Of a stretch of 35,850 nt of DNA, positions 24,630-33,366 are shown in pieces; the stretch's first letter is position 1; each line of letters begins with the position of its first letter. The notes beneath the pieces were generated by a model that was given only the letters and a program-made list of their open reading frames with translations, was not told the origin of the DNA and ran no database searches. The stretch lies in the NCBI GenBank assembly GCA_946187775.1, contig CAMHSI010000011.1, positions 1 to 35,850 on the forward strand. The letters run 5' to 3'. The translations under genes and the position numbers were made by a program. The stretch comes from an uncultured Clostridia bacterium. GTDB lineage: Bacteria; Bacillota; Clostridia; Christensenellales; Aristaeellaceae.

Positions 24630-24640
24630 GGGGAAAGGCC

Positions 24641-25207
24641 ATGCAGATCCGAGAACTGACCGTAGGCCCTGTGGGCACCTGCTGCTATATTCTTTCCCGG
24701 GAGGGCGCCGGCGAATGCGTCGTCATCGATCCCGGGGATGAGGCTTCCCGGATCCGGGAAGCCTGCGGCGGCATGCGCATTGCCGCCCTCCTGCTGACCC
24801 ACGGCCACTTCGACCATATCGCCGCCGTTTCCGATCTCCTGCAGGCGGATACGAAGCTCCTGGTCAACGCCCTGGATGCTCCCCTGCTTTCGGATCCGGA
24901 CCGGAACGTTTCCCGCCTGTTCACCGGGCGGGCCGTTACCGCTCCTCCGCCCACGGGTTTCGTGAAGGAGGGGGACGTCCTTGCCCTGGCCGGCCTGGAA
25001 TTTACCGTTTTCCATACCCCCGGCCACACCCCCGGCAGCGTGTGCTACCGCGTCGGGGATCACTTCTTTACCGGAGATACGCTCTTCGATCACGGCTGGG
25101 GACGCACGGACCTTCCCGGCGGCGATGAGCACGCGCTTTTCGCCTCCCTCCGGCGCATCATGCCCCTGGCCCGCACCCTTTCCGTCCATCCCGGCCACGC
25201 CTCCTGA
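24641..25207 (+). CDS. MBL-fold hydrolase (glyoxalase II-like), short C-terminus
   Basis: A 188-residue metallo-beta-lactamase-fold hydrolase. Metal-binding THGHFDH is at 53-59, the second histidine site lies in HTPGHTPGS (about 125-133) and the bridging Asp in FTGDTLF (about 144-150). Relatives usually continue for about 20 residues after the last PGH motif with a TTI...NP tail; this one ends at HPGHAS. The following bases do not restore that tail in any frame, so it looks like a natural short form and not a sequencing error. Thioester or hydroxyacylglutathione-type substrates are typical but unproven. It lies between dtd and hemZ, 11 nt and 15 nt apart, a usual order in Firmicutes. Confidence 0.87.
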   Translation: MQIRELTVGPVGTCCYILSREGAGECVVIDPGDEASRIREACGGMRIAALLLTHGHFDHIAAVSDLLQADTKLLVNALDAPLLSDPDRNVSRLFTGRAVTAPPPTGFVKEGDVLALAGLEFTVFHTPGHTPGSVCYRVGDHFFTGDTLFDHGWGRTDLPGGDEHALFASLRRIMPLARTLSVHPGHAS

Positions 25208-25222
25208 AAGGCGGGCCCGATT

Positions 25223-26677
25223 ATGACGCCTATGAATGACGAACTGCATGAAGCCCTTGAAACCATCCGGCCCGAGCTGCTGGCCATGACCCGGCTCTTC
25301 GGCCTTCCGGATGCATACTGGGAGGAGCCCTCCCGCTATCTTCTCCGGGCGGAAACCCTGCCGGACAGCTACCGGATTTCCTTTTCCTTCGGGGACCTGC
25401 TCTCGGAGCGCGCCGCGCCCTTTTCCACGGAAACGGATCCCCGCGCCCGGCAGCTTCACCGCCGCCGGACGGCCCGCCGGCTCTGCAAGCAGACGCTTTA
25501 TGACCTGTGCCGGAAGATGACGGGGATCCATCCCCCCTGGGGCAGCCTCACGGGGGTCCGTCCCACCCACCTGATGCTGGAAGCCCTCGCCGAGGGGCTT
25601 TCCCCCCAGGCCGCGGTGGATCGCCTGGTGCGGGAGTATGACGTTACTCTCCCCAAGGCGGAGCTCCTGGCGGAAATCGCCGCGGTGCAGGGCGCCCTGC
25701 CGCCTCCCGGGGACGGCTTCATGGATGTGTATATCGGCATCCCCTTCTGCACAACGCGCTGCGCCTACTGTTCCTTCTCCTCCGGGGAAATCGGGGACGG
25801 ACGGCTTGTTCCGCCCTATATGGACGCCCTGGAAAAGGAGATCCGCGCCTGCGCGCCCCTCATCGCCGCCACCGGCCGGAAGCTCCGGGCGCTGTATGTG
25901 GGCGGTGGAACTCCCACCGCCCTGCCGGAAGACGACTTCCGCCGGCTGCTGGATCTCATCGGGGAATATTTTCCCGGAGCCCGGGAAACCACGGTGGAAG
26001 CCGGCAGGCCGGATACCCTGAGCCGGGAAAAGCTCCGGGCGATCCGCCTCTCCGGCATTTCCCGCATCTCCATCAATCCCCAGACCATGAACGACAGGAC
26101 CCTCCGGATCATCGGCCGGGCCCATACCGCCGGGCAGGTCCGGGAGGCGTATGCCCTGGCCCGGGAGGAAGGCCTTCCCCATATCAACATGGACATTATC
26201 GCGGGCCTTCCCGGGGAGGACGAGGCGGATTTCGCCCACACCCTGGAGGAAGCCGTCCTCCTTCACCCCGAAAGCCTCACCGTCCATACCCTGGCGCTGA
26301 AGCGCTCCTCCCGGATGTCCCTGGAAAACGCCCCCCTTCCCGACGGGGACATGACCGCCCGCATGGTGGACCGGGGGCTGCGCACCGCCCGTTCCCTGGG
26401 AATGGTGCCCTATTATCTCTACCGGCAGAAATACATGGCCGGCAACCTGGAAAACACGGGCTACGCCCTGCCGGGCCACGCCTGCCTCTACAATGTGGAT
26501 ATGATGGAGGAAACCTCCCATATCCTTGCCCTGGGGGCCGGGGGAATCTCCAAGCGCATCTGGCCCGATGAGGGACATATCACCCGGGCCCCGAATGTGG
26601 CCAATATTCAGGAATACATCTCCCGGGTGGATGAAATGGCCGCAAGGAAACGGGATCTTTTTGAAGCTGAAATGTAA
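25223..26677 (+). CDS. hemZ: Radical SAM coproporphyrinogen dehydrogenase HemZ
   Basis: A 484-residue HemN-related radical SAM protein of the HemZ type. The Fe4S4 motif C176-x3-C180-x2-C183 sits in GIPFCTTRCAYCSF; GGGTP (SAM binding) lies near 231-235; the Firmicute HemZ hallmark GVRPTH is at 111-116 in the N-terminal extension. HemZ is annotated as oxygen-independent coproporphyrinogen III oxidation in haem synthesis, but related proteins can instead move haem, and no other hem genes are nearby. It ends the rel operon and is followed by a strong terminator. Start: ATG at 25223, with AAAGGCGGG upstream; an ATG three codons later is possible. Confidence 0.9.
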   Translation: MTPMNDELHEALETIRPELLAMTRLFGLPDAYWEEPSRYLLRAETLPDSYRISFSFGDLLSERAAPFSTETDPRARQLHRRRTARRLCKQTLYDLCRKMTGIHPPWGSLTGVRPTHLMLEALAEGLSPQAAVDRLVREYDVTLPKAELLAEIAAVQGALPPPGDGFMDVYIGIPFCTTRCAYCSFSSGEIGDGRLVPPYMDALEKEIRACAPLIAATGRKLRALYVGGGTPTALPEDDFRRLLDLIGEYFPGARETTVEAGRPDTLSREKLRAIRLSGISRISINPQTMNDRTLRIIGRAHTAGQVREAYALAREEGLPHINMDIIAGLPGEDEADFAHTLEEAVLLHPESLTVHTLALKRSSRMSLENAPLPDGDMTARMVDRGLRTARSLGMVPYYLYRQKYMAGNLENTGYALPGHACLYNVDMMEETSHILALGAGGISKRIWPDEGHITRAPNVANIQEYISRVDEMAARKRDLFEAEM

Positions 26678-26684
26678 AGGAAAA

Positions 26685-26715
26685 GCACAGCCGCGCCGGC
26701 TGTGCCTTCTTTTTT
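26685..26715 (+). terminator. Terminator between convergent hemZ and glyQS
   Basis: Stem GCACAGCCG/CGGCTGTGC (26685-26693 with 26697-26705) followed by CTTCTTTTTT. On the minus strand it is followed by TTTTCC, so it probably serves both genes. Confidence 0.92.
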
Positions 26716-26728
26716 ATCATTCCCGGAA

Positions 26729-28108
26729 TCAGAACCGCATCCGGTCCTCGATGTACTTCCTGACCTCGCTGAGGGGCACCCGCTCCTGCTGCATGGTATC
26801 CCGGTCCCGGATAGTAACGGACTGGGTTTCCTCCGTCTCAAAGTCCACGCAGATGCTGAAGGGCGTTCCGATTTCATCCTGGCGGCGGTACCGTTTGCCG
26901 ATGGAGCCGGTTTCATCGTATTCCACCGGGAAATACTTGCACAGCTCCGCATGGATGTTTCCGGCCAGCTCGCCCAGCTTGTTCTTCTGCAGGGGCAGCA
27001 CCGCGGCCTTGTAGGGAGCCAGCGCCGGATGCAGGTGAAGCACCGTGCGCACGTCTCCGCCCTCCAGCTCTTCCTCCTCGTAGGCGTTGCACAGGAAGGC
27101 CAGCACCATCCGGTCCACGCCCAGGGAAGGCTCGATGCAGTAGGGAATATAGCGTTCGTTGGTCACCGGATCCAGGTATTCCATGCTCTTTCCGGAATGG
27201 TTCTGGTGCTGGGTCAGGTCGTAGTCGGTGCGGTCCGCCACGCCCCACAGCTCGCCCCATCCGAAGGGGAACAGGAATTCAAAGTCCGTTGTCGCCTTGG
27301 AGTAGAAGGCCAGCTTCTCCGGCTCATGATCCCGCAGCCGCAGGCTTTCCTCCTTGATGCCCAGGCTCAGCAGCCACTCCTTGCAGAAGGAACGCCAGTA
27401 ATTGAACCATTCCAGGTCATCCCCGGGCTTGCAGAAGAACTCCAGCTCCATCTGCTCGAATTCACGCACCCGGAAGATGAAGTTTCCGGGGGTGATTTCA
27501 TTCCGGAAGGATTTGCCGATCTGGGCGATACCGGCGGGCAGCTTTTTCCGGGTGGTGCGCATGACGTTCTGGAAGTTCACGAAGATTCCCTGGGCCGTTT
27601 CCGGGCGCAGGTAAATCTCGTTGGCGCTGTCCTCGTTCACGCCGGCAAAGGTTTTGAACATCAGGTTGAACTGGCGGATGCCGGTAAAGTCCTTCTTTCC
27701 GCAGACCGGGCATACGATGTCATGCTCCGCGATGAATTTCTCCAGCTCGGCGTTGGTCCAGCCGTCGCCGGTCTCCGCGCCCTTGGTGAAATCCTCAATC
27801 AGCTTGTCCGCCCGGAAACGGGCCTTGCAGGCTTTGCAGTCCATCAGGGGATCATTGAATCCGCCCACATGGCCGCTGGCCACCCACACTTCCCGGTTCA
27901 TCAGGATCGCGCAGTCCAGCCCCGTGTTGTACTTGCTTTCCTGCACGAATTTCTGCCACCAGGCTTTTTTAACGTTGTTCTTGAACTCCACGCCCAGGGG
28001 GCCGTAGTCCCAGGTGTTGGCCAGGCCGCCGTAGATTTCCGATCCGGCGAAAATAAAGCCGCGGTTTTTGCACAGAGCTACCAGCTTGTCCATTGTCAGT
28101 TCAGCCAT
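26729..28108 (-). CDS. glyQS: Glycyl-tRNA synthetase, dimeric (alpha2) type
   Basis: A 459-residue class II synthetase charging tRNA-Gly. Catalytic core with ATP-binding motif 2 in [19 protein letters not shown] (201-219) and motif 3 GVDRM 330-334; C-terminal anticodon-binding domain about 355-459. An insertion with C91, C94, C133 and C136 resembles a zinc-binding knuckle. It is the homodimeric type also found in many Firmicutes, Actinobacteria and eukaryotes, not the alpha2-beta2 GlyQ/GlyS type. GGAGGAG precedes the ATG. The leader is only about 30 nt from the promoter at 28148-28176, so there is no T-box. Confidence 0.96.
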   Translation of the reverse strand: MAELTMDKLVALCKNRGFIFAGSEIYGGLANTWDYGPLGVEFKNNVKKAWWQKFVQESKYNTGLDCAILMNREVWVASGHVGGFNDPLMDCKACKARFRADKLIEDFTKGAETGDGWTNAELEKFIAEHDIVCPVCGKKDFTGIRQFNLMFKTFAGVNEDSANEIYLRPETAQGIFVNFQNVMRTTRKKLPAGIAQIGKSFRNEITPGNFIFRVREFEQMELEFFCKPGDDLEWFNYWRSFCKEWLLSLGIKEESLRLRDHEPEKLAFYSKATTDFEFLFPFGWGELWGVADRTDYDLTQHQNHSGKSMEYLDPVTNERYIPYCIEPSLGVDRMVLAFLCNAYEEEELEGGDVRTVLHLHPALAPYKAAVLPLQKNKLGELAGNIHAELCKYFPVEYDETGSIGKRYRRQDEIGTPFSICVDFETEETQSVTIRDRDTMQQERVPLSEVRKYIEDRMRF

Positions 28109-28147
28109 GTTGTCTCCTCCAGTTTCTTCGCTTTCGTCAACGCGCCT

Positions 28148-28176
28148 ATTATGGATTCCGGCGCCCGTTTTGTCAA
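28148..28176 (-). promoter_or_regulatory. Sigma-A promoter of glyQS
   Basis: Minus strand: -35 TTGACA (28171-28176), 17-bp spacer, -10 CATAAT (28148-28153). It lies in the 78-nt gap behind ftsY, so glyQS is transcribed separately as well as possibly by read-through. Confidence 0.82.
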
Positions 28177-28186
28177 GGATTACGCG

Positions 28187-29101
28187 TCAGAACAGGGCTT
28201 CCACGAAGTCCTTCGCGTTGAAGGACTGCAGGTCGTCGATCCCTTCGCCCACGCCCACGTACCATACGGGAACATCCAGCTCCTGCCGGATCGCCAGGGC
28301 GATGCCGCCCTTCGCCGTCCCGTCCAGCTTGCTGAGGATAATGCCGTTGATTTCCGCAACCTCCTTGAAGGCCCGGGCCTGCATCAGGCCGTTCTGCCCG
28401 GTGGTGGCGTCCAGCACCAGGATGCAGCGGGTATCCGCTTCCGGATACTCCCGGTCGATCACCCGGCGCATCTTGCTCAGCTCGTCCATCAGGTTCTTTT
28501 TGTTGTGCAGCCGGCCCGCCGTATCCACAATCAGCAGGTCCGCCTGCTGGGCCTTGGCGCTTTTGATGGCGTCGAACACCACCGCCGCCGGATCCGCGCC
28601 TTCCGCGTGCTTAATGATGGGCACCCGTGCCCGCTCCGCCCACACGGTCAGCTGTTCCGCCGCCGCCGCGCGGAAGGTGTCTCCCGCACACAGCATCACC
28701 TTCCGGCCCAGGGCCTGGAAGCGCAGCGCCAGCTTGCCGATGGTTGTGGTCTTTCCAACGCCGTTCACGCCCACCAGCAGCATCACCATGGGCCACTTCA
28801 GCGGCGGCCGGGGAATATCCATCTGCTCCGTCATGATCTGCTTCAGGATGTTCCTGGCTTCCGCCGCGTCCTTTACCTTGCCGGCCTTCACCCGCTCCCG
28901 CAGCTCGTCGATGATCACCGTCGTGGCCTTGAGGCCGCAGTCGGCCATCAGCAGGATATCCTCCAGCTCCTCATAGAAGTCCTCATCTATTTTCCGGTTC
29001 TCGCGGACCATTTCGTCCACTTTCCCGGTCATGTTGCCCCGGGTCTTGCTCAGTCCCTCCCGCAGCCGGGCAAACAGTCCCTTTTTCTTCTCATCGCTCA
29101 T
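28187..29101 (-). CDS. ftsY: Signal recognition particle receptor FtsY
   Basis: A 304-residue SRP-type GTPase that docks ribosome-SRP complexes at the membrane. N domain about 15-95; G domain with P-loop GVNGVGKT 111-118, DTFRAAA 141-147, DTAGR 193-197 and SKLDGTAKGG towards the end. The acidic A domain of E. coli FtsY is lacking; only a short charged N-terminal helix is present, as in Firmicutes. ATG at 29101 is used since AAGGAGGG lies 7-8 nt upstream. An in-frame extension to 29140 would pass through that site. It is divergent from the AlaRS gene; a weak -10 (TACACT, 29130-29135 region) may be its promoter. Confidence 0.95.
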   Translation of the reverse strand: MSDEKKKGLFARLREGLSKTRGNMTGKVDEMVRENRKIDEDFYEELEDILLMADCGLKATTVIIDELRERVKAGKVKDAAEARNILKQIMTEQMDIPRPPLKWPMVMLLVGVNGVGKTTTIGKLALRFQALGRKVMLCAGDTFRAAAAEQLTVWAERARVPIIKHAEGADPAAVVFDAIKSAKAQQADLLIVDTAGRLHNKKNLMDELSKMRRVIDREYPEADTRCILVLDATTGQNGLMQARAFKEVAEINGIILSKLDGTAKGGIALAIRQELDVPVWYVGVGEGIDDLQSFNAKDFVEALF

Positions 29102-29178
29102 GGGGGTCCCTCCTTGCGTAGTGAGGACAGTGTACCACATTTTCCCTTTCAGGAAAAGCTTTCAAGGGCCTTTTTCCA

Positions 29179-29207
29179 TTGCTTTCTGCCTTTTGCTGTG
29201 CTATAAT
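29179..29207 (+). promoter_or_regulatory. Sigma-A promoter of the short alaS
   Basis: -35 TTGCTT (29179-29184), 17-bp spacer, -10 TATAAT (29202-29207). The start point would be near 29214, leaving a leader of about 30 nt. Confidence 0.78.
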
Positions 29208-29243
29208 TCTTCGGTTCAATCAAAAGCAAGGGAGAGTTGTCTC

Positions 29244-31076
29244 ATGATCACTTCCAAGGAACTGAGAAATGCCTGGATCCGCTTCTATGAAGAACGGGGA
29301 CATGTCAATATCGGCGCCGTTTCCCTCATCGGTGACGGAAGCACCGGCGTCATGTTCAATGTGGCCGGTATGCAGCCCCTGATGCCTTACCTGCTGGGGA
29401 AGGATCATCCCTCCGGAAAAAAGCGCCTGTGCAACGTGCAGGGCTGCGTCCGTACCGTTGATATCGAAAGCGTCGGCGATCCCACGCATTTCACCTTCTT
29501 CGAAATGATGGGCAACTGGTCCCTGGGGGATTATTTCAAAAAGGAAAAAACCCGCTGGAGCTACGACCTGCTGACAAAGGTTTTCGGCCTGGACGGAAAG
29601 GAGATCTGCTCCACCGTCTTTGAAGGAAACGACGCCGCTCCCCGGGACGAGGAAACCGCCAGTCTCCTGAAGGAAGTGGGCATCCTGCCGGAGCATATCT
29701 TCTACCTGCCCAAGTCGGACAACTGGTGGGAGCTGGAAGGCACCACCGGCACTCCCTGCGGCCCGGACAACGAATGGTTCTACCCCCGGCACAACAAGCC
29801 CTGCGGCCCGAACTGCGGGCCCAGCTGCGGCTGCGGAAGGTATGTGGAAATCGGCAACGATGTTTACATGCAGTATGTGAAAAACGCCGACGGCTATGCC
29901 CCCCTGGCCAACAAGAACGTGGATACCGGCTTCGGGCTGGACCGGATGCTGGCCTTCCTCAACGGCCTGACCGACGGTTACAAGACCGACCTGTTCCTCC
30001 CCGTGATCCGCCACCTGGAAGAGAAGTCCGGCCGCAGCTACGATGAGGACGCCGACGCCCAGAAGGCCATGCGGATCGTTGCGGACCATATCCGCACCTC
30101 CACCATGCTCATCGGCGATGTCAACGGGATCCTGCCCTCCAACGTGGGCGCCGGCTACATTCTCCGCCGCCTCCTCCGCCGGGCCATCCGCTACACCCGC
30201 CAGCTGGGGCTGGAATCCTCCGTCCTGGCCGAGGTCAGCAAAATCTTCATCGAGCAGATCTACGACGAAGCCTATCCCCTCCTGGTGGAGAAGGAAGCCT
30301 ACATCCTCGATGAAATCCTGAAGGAGGCCGCCCGCTTCGAAGCCACCCTGGCCACCGGCATGAAGGAATTCGGCAAGTGCATCTCCGGCATCCGCCGCAA
30401 AAACGAGTTCATGGCCCAGAAGGATCCGTCCTACAAGCCGGAAACGGAAATCAGCGGCAAGCAGGCCTTCCGCCTGTACGATACCTACGGTTTCCCGCTG
30501 GAGCTGACGGAGGAGCTGGCTGCGGAAGAAGGGCTCACCGTGGACGCCAACGGCTTCGCCGAAGCCTTCAAGGAGCACCAGAAGATCAGCAAGCAGGAAG
30601 CGAACGCCAAGAGCGGCCTTGCGGAGCAGAACGAGGAAACCGCGAAGCTGCACACCGCCACCCACCTGCTCCACGCCGCCCTGCGGAAGGTGCTGGGCAA
30701 TGAAGTGGCCCAGAAGGGTTCCAACATCACCACCGAGCGGCTGCGGTTCGACTTCAGCTTCGGCCGGAAGATGACCCCCGAAGAGCTGCAGGAAGTGGAG
30801 CGCCTCGTCAACGAAGCCATTCAGGCCGCCGTGCCCGTGGTCCGGGAGGAAATGACCGTTCCGGAAGCCAAGGAAAAAGGCGCCATCGGCCTGTTCGAAA
30901 GCAAGTACGGCGAGCGGGTCAGCACCTATAAAATGGGCGATTACTCCTTCGAAATCTGCGCGGGCCCCCACGCCTCCAACACCGGAGACCTGGGAACCTT
31001 CAAAATCAAGAAGGAAGAATCCTCCTCCGCCGGTGTCCGCCGCATCAAGGCAGTGCTCCTGCCCAAGGTTTCCTGA
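29244..31076 (+). CDS. alaS: Alanyl-tRNA synthetase, short form lacking the C-Ala domain
   Basis: A 610-residue AlaRS; ordinary bacterial enzymes have about 870. Class II aminoacylation core about 1-250 with motif 2 around 70-97 (VRTVDIESVGD, TFFEMMGNW, GDYFKK) and motif 3 VDTGFGLDR 226-234; tRNA-acceptor helical domain about 250-450 with GYILRRLLRRAIRY; editing domain with zinc site H470, H474, C572 and H576. The protein stops just after GVRRIKAVLLPK, where other AlaRS continue into the linker and DHHA1/C-Ala domain. It has a cysteine cluster C187, C191, C195 and C197 inserted in the core. GGGAG precedes ATG 29244 by 9 nt. It may be the only AlaRS or a second paralogue; the window cannot tell. 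Confidence 0.9.
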   Translation: MITSKELRNAWIRFYEERGHVNIGAVSLIGDGSTGVMFNVAGMQPLMPYLLGKDHPSGKKRLCNVQGCVRTVDIESVGDPTHFTFFEMMGNWSLGDYFKKEKTRWSYDLLTKVFGLDGKEICSTVFEGNDAAPRDEETASLLKEVGILPEHIFYLPKSDNWWELEGTTGTPCGPDNEWFYPRHNKPCGPNCGPSCGCGRYVEIGNDVYMQYVKNADGYAPLANKNVDTGFGLDRMLAFLNGLTDGYKTDLFLPVIRHLEEKSGRSYDEDADAQKAMRIVADHIRTSTMLIGDVNGILPSNVGAGYILRRLLRRAIRYTRQLGLESSVLAEVSKIFIEQIYDEAYPLLVEKEAYILDEILKEAARFEATLATGMKEFGKCISGIRRKNEFMAQKDPSYKPETEISGKQAFRLYDTYGFPLELTEELAAEEGLTVDANGFAEAFKEHQKISKQEANAKSGLAEQNEETAKLHTATHLLHAALRKVLGNEVAQKGSNITTERLRFDFSFGRKMTPEELQEVERLVNEAIQAAVPVVREEMTVPEAKEKGAIGLFESKYGERVSTYKMGDYSFEICAGPHASNTGDLGTFKIKKEESSSAGVRRIKAVLLPKVS

Positions 31077-31118
31077 CTGTCCCCTCCCCAGGGAAAAACC
31101 AGAAAGCAGGAAAAAGCC

Positions 31119-31685
31119 ATGCAGTTCAACACCCGGGATGAAAACGGCCGGCTGCGGGAAATCCGCACCGGATCGGAAGAAATATTTGACGGACTCATCC
31201 TCCATGTGCAGCGGGACACCGTTGCCCTCCCCAACGGGAACAGCGCCGTCCGGGAAGTCATCCGGCACATCGGCGCCGTATGCGTAATTCCCGTGCTGGA
31301 GAACGGAGACGTCATCATCGAGCGGCAGTACCGCTATCCCCTGGACCGGATCATTCTTGAAATCCCCGCGGGAAAGCTGGACGCCCCGGACGAAGACCGG
31401 CTCTCGGCCATCCAGCGTGAACTCCGGGAGGAAACCGGCTATACCGCCGGAAGCTGGACGGTCCTCGGCGATTTCCATCCCGCCCCGGCCTACAGCGATG
31501 AATTCATCACCATGTACATGGCCCGGGACCTGAAAAAGGGAGACCGCCACCTGGACGAGGACGAGTTCCTGGATGTGTACACCGTTCCCCTGAAGGAGCT
31601 GGTGGAGGATGTGATGGCCGGCCGGATCTCCGACGCGAAAACCCAGGTCTGCGTCCTGAAGGCCGCCCGTATCCTGGGCATATAA
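31119..31685 (+). CDS. Nudix hydrolase, ADP-ribose pyrophosphatase-like
   Basis: A 188-residue Nudix protein of the ADP-ribose/NudF group, splitting ADP-ribose-type nucleoside diphosphate sugars. The Nudix box runs from G85 to G107 with RELREETG 100-107; the first part has six residues between Gly and Glu where five are usual. The upstream segment ERQYRYPLDRIILEIPAGKLD (68-88) is typical of ADP-ribose pyrophosphatases. AGGAAAAAG lies just before the ATG. It is 42 nt behind alaS on the same strand without a terminator between them, so co-transcription is likely; a terminator follows. Confidence 0.88.
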   Translation: MQFNTRDENGRLREIRTGSEEIFDGLILHVQRDTVALPNGNSAVREVIRHIGAVCVIPVLENGDVIIERQYRYPLDRIILEIPAGKLDAPDEDRLSAIQRELREETGYTAGSWTVLGDFHPAPAYSDEFITMYMARDLKKGDRHLDEDEFLDVYTVPLKELVEDVMAGRISDAKTQVCVLKAARILGI

Positions 31686-31697
31686 ATCAGTTCACCG

Positions 31698-31727
31698 GAA
31701 GCACCGCGCCGCGGTGCTTCTTTTTTT
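31698..31727 (+). terminator. Intrinsic terminator after the Nudix gene
   Basis: Perfect 10-bp stem GAAGCACCGC/GCGGTGCTTC (31698-31707 with 31711-31720) followed by seven T. Confidence 0.94.
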
Positions 31728-31984
31728 GTCTCCGGATGATCCGCTTTTCCCACTTCCGCCACCAATACCGCCCTGTTTGCGTATTATTTTCCACTTTTAT
31801 TCCACCCATAACAGGTAATTCCTTAAAAATCCACCGTTCGTTTCCACTGCATGGATATTTCCCGCCCCTTTTGCCCCTGCGCGGTTCCGTAGGGGCTTTG
31901 CCCGGCGTCCACAGTTCCCCCTTCCCGTTTTGCCTGTTTTATAGTAGAATGCATGTAAGGGAATAATAACCGGGAGGAATGGTT
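31728..31984 (+). promoter_or_regulatory. Long leader/promoter region of the UMF1 transporter gene
   Basis: This 257-nt gap holds no convincing gene. Five direct TCCAC pentamers lie on the plus strand at 31790, 31801, 31830, 31843 and 31908, the first two 11 bp apart. A hairpin GCCCCT/AGGGGC is at 31873-31896. Overlapping -10-like boxes (TATAGT, TAGAAT at about 31940-31950) sit about 35 nt before the gene, but no good -35 box is visible, which fits a promoter that needs an activator. GGAGGA at 31973-31978 is the ribosome binding site. Confidence 0.45.
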
Positions 31985-33295
31985 ATGTTCAAAAACCTCA
32001 CAAAATCCGAGAAGGCCTGGGTTCTCTATGACGTTGGAAACTCCGCCTTCACCATGCTGGCCTGCTCGCTGATCCCCATCTGGTTCAAATCCCTGGCCAT
32101 CGGGGACGGTCCGGGGCAGATCAACGGCGACCAGGCTACCGCCTATTACTCCATCGCCATCGCCGTGGTCACGATTGTGGTGGCGCTGCTGGGGCCGGTG
32201 CTCGGTGCCATTGCGGACCATAAGGATACCAAGAAAATTTTCTTCACCACCTCCGTGGCCCTGGGCGTCACCGGCTGTATCCTGAACGGGTTCGCGGCCG
32301 GATGGGTCGCGTTCATCGTCATCTATGTGCTGACAAGGATCTGTTACGCCTCATCCCTCACCTTCTATGATTCCATGCTGAACGACGTGACCAACGATGA
32401 ACGGATGGACCAGGTTTCCTCCTACGGCTACGCCTGGGGCTATATTGGATCCTGCATTCCCTTCACCGTTGCCCTTGTGGCCTATGTGCTGGGTCCCGAC
32501 GCGCATATGCTGGGTCCGGTCAACGAGGCAGGCGTCAAAATGGGCATCCTGCCCGGAAACCTGTCCAAGATCATCGGCTTTGCCGTAACTGGCATCTGGT
32601 GGTTCCTGGTTACGATTCCGCTGATCAAAAACTATAAACAGGTCAACTACGTGGAGAAGGAAAAGGGTGCTGTCGGCGCCGCCTTCCGGAGGATCGGCCG
32701 CACCCTGAAGAACATTGCAGTCCACGATAAAAAGGTGCTCTTCTTCCTGCTCGCCTTCTTCCTCTACATCGACGGCGTGGGAACCATTATCGACAACTGC
32801 ATCAACATCGGTACCGACCTGGGGCTGGACACGGTGGGCCAGGTTATCTTCCTCCTGGCGACCCAGGTGGTCGCCTGGGTCGGATCCCTGGTGTTCGCCA
32901 GCCTGTCCAAAAAACATAAAACGGTGCCGCTGATCCTGGTGTGCATCGTCGGTTATTTCTGCGTCTGCCTCTACGCCCTGACGCTGAAAACCATCTGGCA
33001 TTTCGGCATCCTGGCCTTTGGGGTCGGCTGCTTCCAGGGCTCCATCCAGTCCCTTTCCCGGTCCTACTACTCCAAGATCATTCCGCCGGAAAACTCCGGG
33101 GAATACTTCGGCATCTATGATATTTTTGCCAAAGGCGCTTCCTTCCTCGGCTCCGCGGTGATCGCCTGGGTCAAGCTCGCCGGCGGAACCATCAACATCG
33201 CCGTGGCTTCCCTGGCTGTTTTCTTCGCCCTGGGCTTCGTCCTGCTGAAGATTTCCGACAGGCAGAAAGCCGCCAACGGCAACCCCTTCGTCTGA
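31985..33295 (+). CDS. MFS transporter, UMF1 (Atg22-like) family
   Basis: A 436-residue membrane protein with about 12 predicted TM helices. The N-terminal WVLYDVGNSAF (12-22) and the GAIADHKDTKK loop after TM2 are the signatures of the UMF1/Atg22-like branch of the major facilitator superfamily. The substrates of bacterial members are mostly unknown; the yeast relative Atg22 exports amino acids from the vacuole. ATG at 31985 is chosen because GGAGGA lies 6 nt upstream; an ATG at 31979 is directly on that site. It is a single-gene unit with a long upstream region and a strong terminator. Confidence 0.9.
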   Translation: MFKNLTKSEKAWVLYDVGNSAFTMLACSLIPIWFKSLAIGDGPGQINGDQATAYYSIAIAVVTIVVALLGPVLGAIADHKDTKKIFFTTSVALGVTGCILNGFAAGWVAFIVIYVLTRICYASSLTFYDSMLNDVTNDERMDQVSSYGYAWGYIGSCIPFTVALVAYVLGPDAHMLGPVNEAGVKMGILPGNLSKIIGFAVTGIWWFLVTIPLIKNYKQVNYVEKEKGAVGAAFRRIGRTLKNIAVHDKKVLFFLLAFFLYIDGVGTIIDNCINIGTDLGLDTVGQVIFLLATQVVAWVGSLVFASLSKKHKTVPLILVCIVGYFCVCLYALTLKTIWHFGILAFGVGCFQGSIQSLSRSYYSKIIPPENSGEYFGIYDIFAKGASFLGSAVIAWVKLAGGTINIAVASLAVFFALGFVLLKISDRQKAANGNPFV

Positions 33296-33301
33296 GCGCA
33301 G

Positions 33302-33329
33302 GGAAACCCGGCCGGGAGGCCGGGTTTCC
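33302..33329 (+). terminator. First hairpin behind the UMF1 gene
   Basis: Perfect 12-bp stem GGAAACCCGGCC/GGCCGGGTTTCC with loop GGGA, 6 nt behind the stop codon. No T run follows, so it probably protects the mRNA 3' end or helps the next terminator. Confidence 0.55.
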
Positions 33330-33338
33330 GGATATACC

Positions 33339-33366
33339 AAAGGGATCCCGCCCGGGATCCCTTTTT
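33339..33366 (+). terminator. Terminator between convergent UMF1 and J-domain genes
   Basis: Perfect 12-bp stem AAAGGGATCCCG/CGGGATCCCTTT (33339-33350 with 33353-33364, loop CC) ending in TTTTT. It overlaps the last bases of the convergent J-domain gene, and could act on both strands. Confidence 0.9.

Noticed and set aside
24641-25250. Frameshift at the end of the MBL hydrolase gene
   Set aside because: Neither alternative frame after the last His motif encodes the missing family tail, and the downstream ribosome binding site and hemZ start are well formed, so a frameshift is not supported.
29101-29160. Strong promoter for ftsY
   Set aside because: A TACACT -10-like box is present, but no acceptable -35 box lies 16-18 bp upstream; too weak to list as a feature.
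28109-29243. T-box riboswitch before glyQS or alaS
   Set aside because: Both mapped promoters leave leaders of only about 30 nt, with no specifier stem, T-box sequence or antiterminator.
31728-31983. A small gene in the gap before the UMF1 transporter
   Set aside because: Open frames there are short, lack a ribosome binding site and have no recognisable protein character.
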